64,000 bases of DNA from CAWIXB01 sp963839955. GTDB taxonomy: Bacteria; Actinomycetota; Actinomycetes; JACCUZ01. Below the pieces are notes generated by a model. That model did no database searches and was not told the origin of the DNA. It was given only the letters and a program-made list of their open reading frames with translations. The translations under genes and the position numbers were made by a program. Positions 30,264 through 38,837 of this stretch are shown in pieces. The stretch's first letter is position 1; every line of letters begins with the position of its first letter. Where the stretch lies: contig CAWIXB010000001.1 in NCBI GenBank assembly GCA_963839955.1, forward strand, positions 2,232,001-2,296,000, in the 5' to 3' direction.

Positions 30264-31804
30264 CGGGTCGCCGCCCCCAGCGCCTCGCGAAGCACGGTCC
30301 GGTCGTCGAACGGGTGCACCGACCCGGCGATCTCCTGCCCCTGCTCGTGGCCCTTGCCGGCGACGACGAGCACGTCTCCGGCGCCGGCGGCAGCCACCGC
30401 CTCGCCGATCGCGGCCCGGCGGTCGGGCTGCACGGTTACCTGCGCCGACTCGGCCGCGCCGACGCGCCCGGCGCCCTCGCGCATCGCCTCGAGGATGGCG
30501 AGCGGGTCCTCGGAGCGCGGGTTGTCGCTGGTCAGGATCGCGAGGTCGGCGCCGCGCGCCGCGATCTCGCCCATGACGGGGCGCTTGTAGGGGTCGCGGT
30601 CGCCGCCGCAGCCGACGACCACGACGACTCGCCCGTCCCCTCGGGTGAGCCTGCGGGCCGTCGCAAGGAGCAGCGTGAGCGCGTCCGGGGTGTGCGCATA
30701 GTCGACGAGGGCCAAGAAGTCCTGACCCTCGTCGACACGTTCCATCCGGCCGGGCACGTCCGAGCAGGCGGCGACGCCCTTGGCCGCCACGGCCAGGTCG
30801 ATGCCGGTCTGCACGAGCGCGACCACCGCGAGAGCCGCGTTGTCCACGTTGAACTCACCGGGCAGGGCCGTGCCCGCTGTCACCTCGGCACCGTCCGGAC
30901 CGGTCAGCCGAAAGCTGCTCCCCTCGCCGGCGACGGCGATGCGGTCGACCCGCCAGTCGGCGTCGTTGCCGTGCACCGAGACCGTGGTGACCGGCACGGT
31001 CGCGGTGCGGGCCAGCCGCCGGCCCCAGTCGTCGTCGACCGCGACGACCCCGACGTCGGACCGCGACGGCGTGAACAGCGACGCCTTCACGGCGAAGTAG
31101 TCCTCGAGGTCGGCGTGGAAGTCCAGGTGGTCCTCGGAGAGGTTGGTGAAGATCGCGATGTCGTAGGTCAGCCCGTCGACCCGGCCCAGAGCGAGCGCGT
31201 GACTCGACACCTCCATCGGGATGGCCTGCGCGCCCCGCTCGCGCATCACGGCGAGCAGCGCCTGCAGGTCGGGCGCCTCCGGCGTGGTGCGGACGCTGGG
31301 CACCACCTCGTCGCCGATCCGGGTCTCGATCGTGCCCACCAGGCCGGTGGCGCGGCCGGCCGCCTGCAGCCCCGCCTCGAGCAGGTAGGCGGTCGTCGTC
31401 TTGCCGTTGGTGCCGGTCACCCCGACGAGGGTGAGGTCGCGGCCCGGCTCGCCGTAGACCCAGGCGGCCAGATCGCCGAGGGCGCCACGGGGGTCGGCCA
31501 CGACGTACGCCGGGAGGCCGGCGGCGCGCACCGGCTCCTCCCCTGCCTGGTCGGTCAGCGCCGCGACGGCGCCCGCGTCGCGGACATCGGCAGCGAACTG
31601 GGCGCCGTGCGCCCGCGCGCCCGGCAGCGCCGCGTAGAGGTCGCCGGCCCGAACGGAACGGGAGTCGTGGGTCAGCCCGGTGACCGCGGTGCCCGCGCCG
31701 GCGCCGTCGGGCAGGGGTACGCCGAGGCGCGCTGCGACGTCGGACAGGGTGTGTCGCGGGAGCCGCTGGGGCCGCAGGACGGGCACTCCAGCAGGGTCGG
31801 GCAC
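30260..31804 (-). CDS. murE: UDP-N-acetylmuramoyl-tripeptide synthetase
   Basis: A 514-residue Mur ligase adding the diamino acid at position three. It shows VTGLTHDSRSVRAGDLYAAL, the P-loop VGVTGTNGKTTTAYLLEAGL, MEVSSHALALGRVDGL and NLSEDHLDFH. The C-terminal region has SDNPRSEDPLAIL, a motif of enzymes that add diaminopimelate. The start is uncertain: GTG codons at 31804 and 31786 are both possible, the first 17 bases after the ftsI stop. The frame continues upstream inside ftsI without homology. Confidence 0.95.
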   Translation of the reverse strand: MPDPAGVPVLRPQRLPRHTLSDVAARLGVPLPDGAGAGTAVTGLTHDSRSVRAGDLYAALPGARAHGAQFAADVRDAGAVAALTDQAGEEPVRAAGLPAYVVADPRGALGDLAAWVYGEPGRDLTLVGVTGTNGKTTTAYLLEAGLQAAGRATGLVGTIETRIGDEVVPSVRTTPEAPDLQALLAVMRERGAQAIPMEVSSHALALGRVDGLTYDIAIFTNLSEDHLDFHADLEDYFAVKASLFTPSRSDVGVVAVDDDWGRRLARTATVPVTTVSVHGNDADWRVDRIAVAGEGSSFRLTGPDGAEVTAGTALPGEFNVDNAALAVVALVQTGIDLAVAAKGVAACSDVPGRMERVDEGQDFLALVDYAHTPDALTLLLATARRLTRGDGRVVVVVGCGGDRDPYKRPVMGEIAARGADLAILTSDNPRSEDPLAILEAMREGAGRVGAAESAQVTVQPDRRAAIGEAVAAAGAGDVLVVAGKGHEQGQEIAGSVHPFDDRTVLREALGAATR

Positions 31805-31821
31805 GGCAGCGAGGCTACCGG

Positions 31822-33708
31822 TCAGGGGCGTACCAACCTGATCCTGGGCGCCTTGGTCCCCGTCGGTGGAACACGCTGCGACTGCAGCGCGAAGGAGAGG
31901 ACCTCCTTGAACACCGGGCCTGCCGTGATGCCGCCACCGATGCCGTGCGCGTCCTGCAGGGTGACGGCCACGACCAGCTCCGGCTTGTCGACCGGGGCCA
32001 TCCCGATGAAGGACATCGTGAATCCCTGGTAGCAGCCGCACCGCGGGACGAAGCGCTGCGCGGTGCCCGTCTTGCCGCCGACGCGGTAGCCGGGGATCCG
32101 GGCCAACGGTGCGGTGCCGCCCTCGCCGAGCACCGTTTCCGTGAGCAGTCGCACGGTCCGCGCGGTGCGCGGGCTGACGACCCGGGTGTGCTTCGAGGCC
32201 GGTGCGGGGGTGACCTTGCCGCCGCCACGGGAGTAGCCGGCGACCAGACGCGGCGAGACCCGCACCCCGTCGTTGGCGATCGTGGCGAACACCGACGCCA
32301 TCTGGACGGTGTTGACGGAGTAGCCCTGCCCGAAGGGCAGCGTGTAGCCAGTCGTCGCCGACCAGTTCTTCAACGGCGGCAGGACACCCGCGGTCTCGCC
32401 GGGCATGCCCAGCCCGGTCGGCTGGCCGATGCCGAACTTCTCGAGGTAGGGGTGCAGCTTGCGCAACCCCATGCGCTCGGCGGCCAGGATCGTGCCGATG
32501 TTGCTCGACTTCGCGACGGTGCCGGCATAGGTCAGCCGCATCGTCTCGTGGTCCTCGAAGTCCTTGAACGACTTGCCCGCGCGATAGAGCCGGTTGGGCA
32601 CCGTGATCGGGGTCTGCGGGGTGACTGCCCGCTCCTCCAACAGGGCGGCTGCGGTAGCGACCTTCCCGGTGCTGCCGGGTTCGTACGGCTCAGTCAGCGG
32701 CCGGTTGCCACGGGCGTCCGCCGGCGACGCGGACGGGTCGTTGGCGTCGAACGTCGGAGCGGTCGCCATGGCGAGCAGGTCGCCCGTCTGCGGGTCCAGC
32801 ACGATGACCGTGCCGCTCTCCGACTTGGTCTCCTTGACCTTCTTCGCGATCGCTCGCTGCGCCACCCACTGGATGTCCCGGTCGATGGTGAGCTGCACGT
32901 CCTTGCCGGCGACCGCTGCCTGCTCGGCGTCCTGGGCGCTGGGGATGCGCCGGCCGCCGGCGCCCATCTCGAAGGTCGCCGTCCCGTCGGTGCCCTTGAG
33001 CTGGTCGTCGAGCGCGTACTCCAGACCGCCCAGGCCCGCCTGGTCGGCACCGACGAAGCCGACCATGTTCGCGCCGGTGGAGCCGGCCGGGTAGACGCGC
33101 TTGCTGGCGTGCTCGCTGAAGATGCCGGGCAGTCCATCGAAGTCCGGCAGCTTGAGGGCGCGGATCTGGGACCAGCGCTTGGGCGTGATGCCCTTGGCGA
33201 GGTAGACGAATCGCCGGTCGCCGGTCAGCCGCGACTCGAGGGACGCAACGTCGGCACCGATCAGGGGCGCCAGCAGCGCCGCGGTCTCCGCGGGCTTCTC
33301 GACCAGGGTCTGGTCGGCGGTCACGTTCACGGCGTCCACGGTGGTGGCGAGCGCGACGCCGTTCCGGTCGGTGATGTCGCCGCGGGTGGCGGGCAGGTTC
33401 ACCGTGCGCAGCCGGCTGGCGGCGGCCTCGTCGGCGTACGCCGTGGCGTCCAGCCCTTGCAGTTGCACGAGGCGGCCACCGAAGAGCGAAAGCACGACCG
33501 CCAGGAGCACGACGGCGCCGCGGGCCCGACGACGGCCATCAGCCAGGCGTAGCTGTCTGATCCGTCGCGGCCGTCGGTCGCGCCCGGCGACGGGACGGCG
33601 CGGCGGCGGCTTGCGGGTGGAGCGGGGCGGTTTGCGCGGGGGTTTACGCGTCGGCTTCCGCCGAGGAGGCGGCGGTCGCCGACGCGGCGGCGACCGGCGG
33701 GGCGTCAC
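31822..33708 (-). CDS. ftsI: Septal class B penicillin-binding protein FtsI (PBP3)
   Basis: A 628-residue transpeptidase. The unusually Arg/Pro-rich cytoplasmic tail (about 1-60) is followed by one membrane helix (ARGAVVLLAVVLSLFGGRLV) and a pedestal domain with RGDITDRNGVALATT. The transpeptidase motifs are STGK (S346-x-x-K349), SSN in VAKSSNIGTIL and KTG in VGGKTGTAQRF. There are no PASTA repeats. It overlaps the ftsL stop by four bases (GTGA start). Confidence 0.97.
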   Translation of the reverse strand: MTPRRSPPRRRPPPPRRKPTRKPPRKPPRSTRKPPPRRPVAGRDRRPRRIRQLRLADGRRRARGAVVLLAVVLSLFGGRLVQLQGLDATAYADEAAASRLRTVNLPATRGDITDRNGVALATTVDAVNVTADQTLVEKPAETAALLAPLIGADVASLESRLTGDRRFVYLAKGITPKRWSQIRALKLPDFDGLPGIFSEHASKRVYPAGSTGANMVGFVGADQAGLGGLEYALDDQLKGTDGTATFEMGAGGRRIPSAQDAEQAAVAGKDVQLTIDRDIQWVAQRAIAKKVKETKSESGTVIVLDPQTGDLLAMATAPTFDANDPSASPADARGNRPLTEPYEPGSTGKVATAAALLEERAVTPQTPITVPNRLYRAGKSFKDFEDHETMRLTYAGTVAKSSNIGTILAAERMGLRKLHPYLEKFGIGQPTGLGMPGETAGVLPPLKNWSATTGYTLPFGQGYSVNTVQMASVFATIANDGVRVSPRLVAGYSRGGGKVTPAPASKHTRVVSPRTARTVRLLTETVLGEGGTAPLARIPGYRVGGKTGTAQRFVPRCGCYQGFTMSFIGMAPVDKPELVVAVTLQDAHGIGGGITAGPVFKEVLSFALQSQRVPPTGTKAPRIRLVRP

Positions 33709-34310
33709 CGACGCGCCCCGGTGCGCTGTGCCGGGGCTGGGGTGGTGCGGGCACCGGGGTTCGCCGTGCCGGGCTTCTTCTTGGCCGCCTTCTGCTCGGC
33801 GGCCTTCTTCTGCGCGGCTGCCTTCTTCTGGGCAGCCCCCTTCTTCTCGGCAGTCGTCGCGGCGGCGCTCGGTTTCGGCACGACCTTCGGCGGGGGCACC
33901 TGGCCGGCCTTCGGCTTGCCGAGGATGCGACCGTCGGCGAGACGGATGAAGGCCGGATTCTCCGACGCCACCATGCCGAGCTGGCTGGCCCGCGCCGCGA
34001 GCCGGGCGGGCGAGCCGAGCTGGTCGACCGCCTGCTCGAGGGCCTGCTCCCGGTCACTGAGATCGGCCGAACGCACCTGCAGGTCGTGGAGCCGGAAGGA
34101 GTCCTCCGCGAGCGAGGTGTGCAGGAACAGCAGGCCGCCGAGACCGGCCACCAGCAGAGCTCCGACCAGCAGCACGAACGGCGCTCGGGGCGCCGTGGCG
34201 CGCAGCGGCGGGACGATGCTGAGGCGGGGGCGGGTCGTCGGCGGACGCGACGAACCAGGCCGGCGTACCGGCGTGGCGCGGGCGGCCGCGGCGGCCTGAC
34301 GCGGGGTCAT
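33705..34310 (-). CDS. ftsL: FtsL-like septum formation protein
   Basis: A 201-residue bitopic protein between rsmH and ftsI, the standard ftsL position. A basic N-terminus (about 1-42) precedes one helix (APFVLLVGALLVAGLGGLLF) and a short coiled coil (RLHDLQVRSADLSDREQALE). A conserved-looking LASQLGMV segment follows (ASQLGMVASENPAFIRL). The C-terminal 60 residues are an Ala/Lys-rich tail (AEKKGAAQKKAAAQKKAAEQ), longer than in model FtsL proteins. It overlaps rsmH by four bases. Confidence 0.85.
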   Translation of the reverse strand: MTPRQAAAAARATPVRRPGSSRPPTTRPRLSIVPPLRATAPRAPFVLLVGALLVAGLGGLLFLHTSLAEDSFRLHDLQVRSADLSDREQALEQAVDQLGSPARLAARASQLGMVASENPAFIRLADGRILGKPKAGQVPPPKVVPKPSAAATTAEKKGAAQKKAAAQKKAAEQKAAKKKPGTANPGARTTPAPAQRTGARR

Positions 34311-35308
34311 GCCGCGTCCCGCAGGCGCTCGGCGGCCCGCAGCCGGGCCGACGCCGCACGTGGGTTCGCCGCCACCTCGGCGGCGTCCGGCTCCTCCGCG
34401 CCGCGGGTGAGCAGCCGCAGGACCGGCTCGTGTCCCGGCGGCACGACGGGGAGGTCGCGCGGCGCGGTGCTCGTCGCGCCGGCGACCAGCACCCGCTTGA
34501 CCATCCGGTCCTCGAGCGAGTGGTAGGCGAGGACGACGATGCGCCCGCCCACCGCGAGCGCCCCCACCGACGCGGGCAGCACGCGTTCGAGTGCATTCAG
34601 CTCGCCGTTGACCTCGATGCGGAGGGCCTGGAACGTCCGCTTGGCCGGGTGACCGCCCTTGCGCCGGGTTGCGGCCGGGATCGAGGAACGCACGAGCTCG
34701 GCCAGCCGCGCGGTGCCGGTAAACGGCTCCCGCACCCGCTCGCGCACCACGGCGTCGGCGATGCGGCGGGCAAAGCGCTCCTCGCCGTAGACCCGAAGCA
34801 CCCGGGCCAGCTCGGCGGGCTCGTAGCCGTTGACCACGTCGGCCGCGGTCTGGCCCTGGGTCGGGTCCATCCGCATGTCGAGTGGCGCGTCCTGCGAGTA
34901 GGCGAAGCCGCGCCCGACCTCGTCGAGCTGGAGGGACGAGACGCCGAGGTCGAGCAGCACGCCCTGCACCCGCTCGTAGCCGAGGCCAGACAGGACGTCC
35001 GGGAGCTCGTCGTAGCCGGTGTGCACGAGATGGGTCCGCTCGGCGTACGGCGCGAGCCGGCGGGTGGCCCGCTCGAGCGCCTGCGGGTCACGGTCGAGAC
35101 CGACCAGGTGCAGTCCGGGGAGCCGCTCGAGCAGGGCGGCACTGTGGCCACCGAGCCCGAGTGTCGCGTCCACCACGACGGCGCCCGGCTTGTCCAGCGC
35201 GGGAGCGAGCAGCGCGAAGCAACGCTCCAGCATGACCGGCACGTGGCCGGAGTCATCGCGCTGGACGGTCTCCCCGCGCTGCGGGTCGGAAGGCGGCGGA
35301 CCCGTCAT
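34307..35308 (-). CDS. rsmH: 16S rRNA m4C1402 methyltransferase RsmH (MraW)
   Basis: A 333-residue SAM-dependent enzyme methylating N4 of C1402 in 16S rRNA. The SAM site is VVDATLGLGGHSAALLERLP. Other conserved segments are GVLLDLGVSSLQLDE, RGFAYSQDAPLDMRMD and the C-terminal RIVVLAYHSLEDRMVKRVL. It starts two bases after the stop of the 47-aa membrane protein. Confidence 0.97.
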   Translation of the reverse strand: MTGPPPSDPQRGETVQRDDSGHVPVMLERCFALLAPALDKPGAVVVDATLGLGGHSAALLERLPGLHLVGLDRDPQALERATRRLAPYAERTHLVHTGYDELPDVLSGLGYERVQGVLLDLGVSSLQLDEVGRGFAYSQDAPLDMRMDPTQGQTAADVVNGYEPAELARVLRVYGEERFARRIADAVVRERVREPFTGTARLAELVRSSIPAATRRKGGHPAKRTFQALRIEVNGELNALERVLPASVGALAVGGRIVVLAYHSLEDRMVKRVLVAGATSTAPRDLPVVPPGHEPVLRLLTRGAEEPDAAEVAANPRAASARLRAAERLRDAA

Positions 35309-35310
35309 CG

Positions 35311-35454
35311 TCAGCCGGAGAACCAGCTGATGAGCACTGCCAGCAGGGCCGCGATGCCGCCCATGCCGCCGACCGCGCCGAGGAGAAGCAGCGCGCTGTG
35401 ACGTGTCTCGGCGGACAGGGCCGCCGAGCCGTCGTCCGGTGCTGCGTGTTGCAT
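35311..35454 (-). CDS. Small single-pass membrane protein (47 aa) between mraZ and rsmH
   Basis: The ATG at 35454 begins MQHAAPDDGSAALSAETRHS and is followed by one hydrophobic helix (ALLLLGAVGGMGGIAALLAV) ending ISWFSG. The frame can be read further upstream, but the extension is proline-rich and lacks a ribosome-binding site. It ends two bases before rsmH, so it is translated with the division operon. No family is recognised; the position suggests a small divisome or envelope accessory protein. Confidence 0.6.
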   Translation of the reverse strand: MQHAAPDDGSAALSAETRHSALLLLGAVGGMGGIAALLAVLISWFSG

Positions 35455-35656
35455 CTCGACCCTTTCGATGGACCGGCTCGCGGGCGGTCCTTGGTGCTGG
35501 ATGGTGCGGGTGCTCGGCGGGGGTGGGTGCTGGTGTGCGTCCGGCCGGCTGCCGGGCGGCCAGGTCTCCAACCGTCGGACCCGCTCTGGCGCCGGGGAAG
35601 GTGCGCCAGAACTGATCGACGGGTGGAGACCTCGCCGTACGGAGAACCGGGCGATC

Positions 35657-36118
35657 TCAGATCAGGCCAGGCAGCACCTCCTCCGAGAGGTCGGCGAAGG
35701 TGCCCTCGTGGTCGCCCAGGTAGCTCTCCCACGCCACCCGGTCCCAGACCTCGAGGCGGGCCCCTGCCCCGATGACGACGCAGTCGCGGGTGAGGCCGGC
35801 GTAGTCGCGCAGCGGCGGCGGCACGGTGACCCTGCCCTGCTTGTCCGGTGTCTCGCGCGAGGCACCGGAGAGGAACATCCGTTGGTAGTCGCGCGCGGAC
35901 TTGCTGGTGACCGGTGCCTGCCGGATGCCCTCGTAGAGACGTGCGAACTCCGAGTCGGGAAAGACATAGAGACAGCGGTCCTGGCCACGCGTGATCACCA
36001 GACCCCCTGCGAGGTCGTCGCGGAACTTGGCCGGCAGGAAGAGCCGGCCCTTGTCGTCCATGCGGGGCTGGTGGGTGCCGAGGAACAGGACGGGAGGCTG
36101 GTCGTCCTGGGACGCCAC
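35657..36118 (-). CDS. mraZ: Transcriptional regulator MraZ
   Basis: A 153-residue protein with two AbrB-like half-domains carrying the family motif DxxGR: MDDKGRLFLPAKFRDDL (about 20-36) and PDKQGRVTVPPPLRDY (about 90-105). It binds repeats in its own promoter and sets expression of the dcw operon. The start is a GTG at 36118 after GGGGAGG. A 202-base gap with no gene separates it from the 47-aa gene. Confidence 0.96.
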   Translation of the reverse strand: MASQDDQPPVLFLGTHQPRMDDKGRLFLPAKFRDDLAGGLVITRGQDRCLYVFPDSEFARLYEGIRQAPVTSKSARDYQRMFLSGASRETPDKQGRVTVPPPLRDYAGLTRDCVVIGAGARLEVWDRVAWESYLGDHEGTFADLSEEVLPGLI

Positions 36119-36155
36119 ATCGACACCTCCCCAATGCTGCGTTTGAGTACTGCTC

Positions 36156-36180
36156 CCCCACTGCGCGCCACTCTACCCCA
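36156..36180 (-). promoter_or_regulatory. MraZ operator: three TGGNN repeats at 10-bp spacing
   Basis: On the minus strand, TGGGG, TGGCG and TGGGG (plus-strand blocks 36176-36180, 36166-36170 and 36156-36160) are separated by exactly five bases. This matches the known MraZ box pattern of TGGGN repeats with five-base spacers. The array overlaps the -10 box of the predicted mraZ promoter. Confidence 0.8.
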
Positions 36181-36197
36181 CTTCCCTCCACCGTCAA
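36170..36197 (-). promoter_or_regulatory. Predicted mraZ (dcw operon) promoter
   Basis: The -35 TTGACG (36192-36197 on the minus strand) is followed after 16 bases by the -10 TAGAGT (36170-36175). It lies about 50 bases upstream of the mraZ GTG and is overlapped by the MraZ repeats. Confidence 0.7.
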
Positions 36198-36266
36198 CCA
36201 ATGACCTGCACAAACGCGCCAGAACGAGGCGCAGTGACGCGGAAGGATGACGCGTGAGACGAGCAA

Positions 36267-36372
36267 GATCGCAACGCTGCCCCACAAAGCCCGAAGACAC
36301 GACGGGTCACCCCGTTCGGAACTGCCAGCCCACCCCCAGTCGCCGCCGTCTGTGTGGGGTCTGGTTGCGATC
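36267..36372 (+). repeat. 106-bp element with terminal inverted repeats (family C, copy 1)
   Basis: It starts GATCGCAACGCTGCCCCACA and ends with TGTGTGGGGTCTGGTTGCGA plus TC, so the two ends pair (GATCGCAAC with GTTGCGATC, CCCCACA with TGTGGGG). The interior contains GGGTCACCCCG. A related 104-bp copy lies at 59448-59551 in the same orientation with GGGTCACCCGCG inside. It sits between the mraZ promoter and the divergent DUF4129 operon. Confidence 0.75.
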
Positions 36373-36437
36373 ATCGGTCGTGTAACGACGAGGCCGCTCT
36401 CCCGCTCACCGGACTGATCGCCTGGTTGGATTGCGCG

Positions 36438-37364
36438 GTGAGAATCCGCGAGCGAGATCGCGGTGACGAGCGGTCGCTGACCTCCCCTCGCAAGGTCGCG
36501 GCTGTCCCTGCCGCCGGCCGGGTGCTCCTTGTCGTCGCACTGGCCGGCCTCGGCGCTCTCGGCCTGTCCGGCCGGCGTGGGCTCGACTGGAGCGCGCTCT
36601 TCGAGACACCCGACCAAGGACGTGCGCGGGTCGTGCTCGTCGTCCTCGCTGCCGGTGTCGTCGCGGCGACGGCGTGGTACGTCCTCGTCGTGCGCCGACG
36701 GCGGCGCCGGCCCAAGGACGAGGTGGAGCTGATCAGCCCCGCCGTCCCGCTCCGGTGGTACGTCGTCGTCGCTGCCGTGGTCTTCGTCGTCACCGTGACC
36801 GCCGCACTCGTCCTGCTGGCGCGCGCGCTCCTCAGCAGGGTGCTGGACACCCCCGAGGCCGAAGGGGCAGGAGACGGCGAAGCCGAGGTCGCGACCCTCG
36901 ACCGGCTGCCCCTCCCCGACCTGCCCACCCTGCTGGTCGCCCTGACCGTGCTGGCACTGGGCGCCGCGCTGGTCGCCCGGTTGCGCCAGGCGACACCGGC
37001 CTTGGCCGAGTCCGCTGTGCCGCAGTCCGCCGCGGACCCGGTCGTCCTCGACAACGCACTGGACGCGGCCGAGCAGGCCCTGGCCGCCGGCGACGACGTA
37101 CGCGCCGCCGTGATCGCGGCCTACACCGCGATGGCCCACTCGCTCGCCGTCGGCGCCGCTCCTCCGCGGCCGTCGGACACACCCACCGAGGTCCTGGAGC
37201 GCGCGGTGCAGAGCGGCCAGGTCTCCCGCGCGAGCGCCGGTGCGCTCACCGAGCTGTTCCGCGAGGCGCGGTTCAGCAGCCACTCCCTGCCGGCGACGGC
37301 GCGCGTCGACGCGGAGACCGCCCTGGCCCGGGTCCGCGAGGAGCTGGGGGTCCGGCATGGCTGA
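36438..37364 (+). CDS. Membrane protein with C-terminal DUF4129 domain
   Basis: A 308-residue protein with membrane helices (about 20-43, 55-77 and 95-120) and a fourth hydrophobic segment near 155-175. The soluble C-terminal DUF4129 domain contains VRAAVIAAYTAMAHSLAVGA, DTPTEVLERA and LFREARFSSHSL. DUF4129 domains often accompany TgpA-type transglutaminases or MoxR/DUF58 modules. The start is uncertain; I chose the GTG at 36438. It overlaps the next gene by eight bases and opens a five-gene operon. The precise role is unknown. Confidence 0.8.
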   Translation: MRIRERDRGDERSLTSPRKVAAVPAAGRVLLVVALAGLGALGLSGRRGLDWSALFETPDQGRARVVLVVLAAGVVAATAWYVLVVRRRRRRPKDEVELISPAVPLRWYVVVAAVVFVVTVTAALVLLARALLSRVLDTPEAEGAGDGEAEVATLDRLPLPDLPTLLVALTVLALGAALVARLRQATPALAESAVPQSAADPVVLDNALDAAEQALAAGDDVRAAVIAAYTAMAHSLAVGAAPPRPSDTPTEVLERAVQSGQVSRASAGALTELFREARFSSHSLPATARVDAETALARVREELGVRHG

Positions 37365-37893
37365 GGCGCGCCGGCCCACTGTGCCCCGACCCCGCGCGGG
37401 CCTCCTGCGCCGCCTCGGACGGCGCGGTCTGCTCGCGTTCGCAGTCATCGGTGCCGGCATCGCCTATGTGCTCGCGGGTCGTGGCGGCCTGCTGGTCTGG
37501 CTCAGCGCCGTCGCAGCGACGGCATGCGGCCTGGCGCTGCTCGGCGTCCCCGCTGCCGTGCCGCCGCGCCGTCGCGCGCGGCCACCGGTGCCGGTCGAGA
37601 ACGCCCCCTTCCGCAGCTATCGGCAAACCGCCGAGGCCCTGTCGTGGGCGCGCGCGTCGCCACGTCACTTCGACGTCGCGACCCGACCTGTGCTCATGAA
37701 GCTCATGGTGTCGCGGCTCACCGACCGGAGGGGCATCGACGTCCACCGCTCGCCCGACGCCGCACGCGCGCTGCTCGGCGACGAGGTCTGGGTGTGGCTG
37801 GACCCCCGACGTCCCCCGTCGTCCGTCAGCGACCCACCCGGTCCGGACGCCGCCGCCCTCACCCGCATCGTCGAACGCCTGGAGAGTCTGTGA
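37357..37893 (+). CDS. Hypothetical membrane protein of the MoxR/DUF58 operon
   Basis: A 178-residue protein beginning MAEARRPTVPRPRAGLLRRL. Two hydrophobic helices (about 22-65) are followed by a soluble, basic C-terminal part with FRSYRQTAEALSWARASPRH and GIDVHRSPDAARALLGDEVW. The ATG lies eight bases inside the preceding gene and its stop overlaps the moxR GTG. It is a standard but uncharacterised member of this operon type in actinobacteria. Confidence 0.7.
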   Translation: MAEARRPTVPRPRAGLLRRLGRRGLLAFAVIGAGIAYVLAGRGGLLVWLSAVAATACGLALLGVPAAVPPRRRARPPVPVENAPFRSYRQTAEALSWARASPRHFDVATRPVLMKLMVSRLTDRRGIDVHRSPDAARALLGDEVWVWLDPRRPPSSVSDPPGPDAAALTRIVERLESL

Positions 37894-38837
37894 CGCACCC
37901 TTCGGACACCGCCGCGCACGCCGCCCGGGTGCTCGACGAGATCGAGTCGGTGGTCGTCGGCCGGCGGCGCGTGCTCGAGCTGGTCCTGCTCGGCATCCTC
38001 GGGCGTGGGCACGTGCTGCTCGAGGACGTGCCCGGGCTCGGCAAGACACTCATCGCGCGCTGTTTCGCCGACGTGCTCGGGCTGTCCTTCCGCCGCGTGC
38101 AGTTCACTCCCGACTTGTTGCCGGCCGACCTGACCGGGCTCTCCATCTACGACCAGCGCACCGGGGACTTCGCGTTCCGCCCCGGGCCGGTCTTCACGCA
38201 GCTGCTGCTCGCCGACGAGATCAACCGCACACCACCCAAGACGCAGGCCGCCCTGCTCGAGGCCATGGCAGAGGAACAGGTGTCCAGCGACGGCGAGACA
38301 CGACCGCTGCCCCAGCCCTTCGTCGTGCTCGCGACCGACAACCCGATCGAGTACGAGGGCACCTACGCCCTGCCCGAAGCGCAGCTCGACCGTTTCCTCC
38401 TGCGGGTGCGGCTGGGCTACCTCGGAACCGACGACGAGCAAGAGCTGTTGCAACGGCGTCTGCGCCGCGGGTCGGCGCCGGCCGACCTGGCCACCGTCGT
38501 CGATGCCGACACGGTGCTCGCCATGCGCGAGAGTCTCGAGGCGGTCGAGGTCGACCCGGTGATCCTGGGCTACATCGTGGGGCTGGTCGAGGCCACCCGC
38601 GCGCACCGGCAGGTGACGGTCGGCTCCAGCCCGCGAGGCGGTCTCGCCCTCGTCGCACTCAGCCGCGGCCAGGCCGTCCTGGAGGGCCGCGACTACGTCA
38701 CGCCCGAGGACGTGAAGAAGGTGGCGGTGTGCGCACTCGGCCACCGCCTCAGCCTGCGGCCCGAGCTGTGGGTGCGCCGGGTCACCGGCGACGACGTGGT
38801 CGCCGAGCTGTTGGGCTCGGTGCCGGTACCGCGATGA
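37890..38837 (+). CDS. MoxR family AAA+ ATPase (first copy)
   Basis: A 315-residue chaperone-like ATPase. Walker A is GLGKT (about 49-53, in LLEDVPGLGKTLIARCF) and Walker B LLADEINRTPPKTQAALLEA. Sensor 1 is FVVLATDNPIEYEGTY and an arginine-finger region LDRFLLRVRLGY follows. The C-terminal lid domain contains SSPRGGLALVALSRGQAVLE. MoxR proteins cooperate with the DUF58 and VWA-type proteins encoded beside them to activate envelope or metal-dependent systems. The GTG start overlaps the previous stop (GTGA). Confidence 0.93.
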   Translation: MTHPSDTAAHAARVLDEIESVVVGRRRVLELVLLGILGRGHVLLEDVPGLGKTLIARCFADVLGLSFRRVQFTPDLLPADLTGLSIYDQRTGDFAFRPGPVFTQLLLADEINRTPPKTQAALLEAMAEEQVSSDGETRPLPQPFVVLATDNPIEYEGTYALPEAQLDRFLLRVRLGYLGTDDEQELLQRRLRRGSAPADLATVVDADTVLAMRESLEAVEVDPVILGYIVGLVEATRAHRQVTVGSSPRGGLALVALSRGQAVLEGRDYVTPEDVKKVAVCALGHRLSLRPELWVRRVTGDDVVAELLGSVPVPR

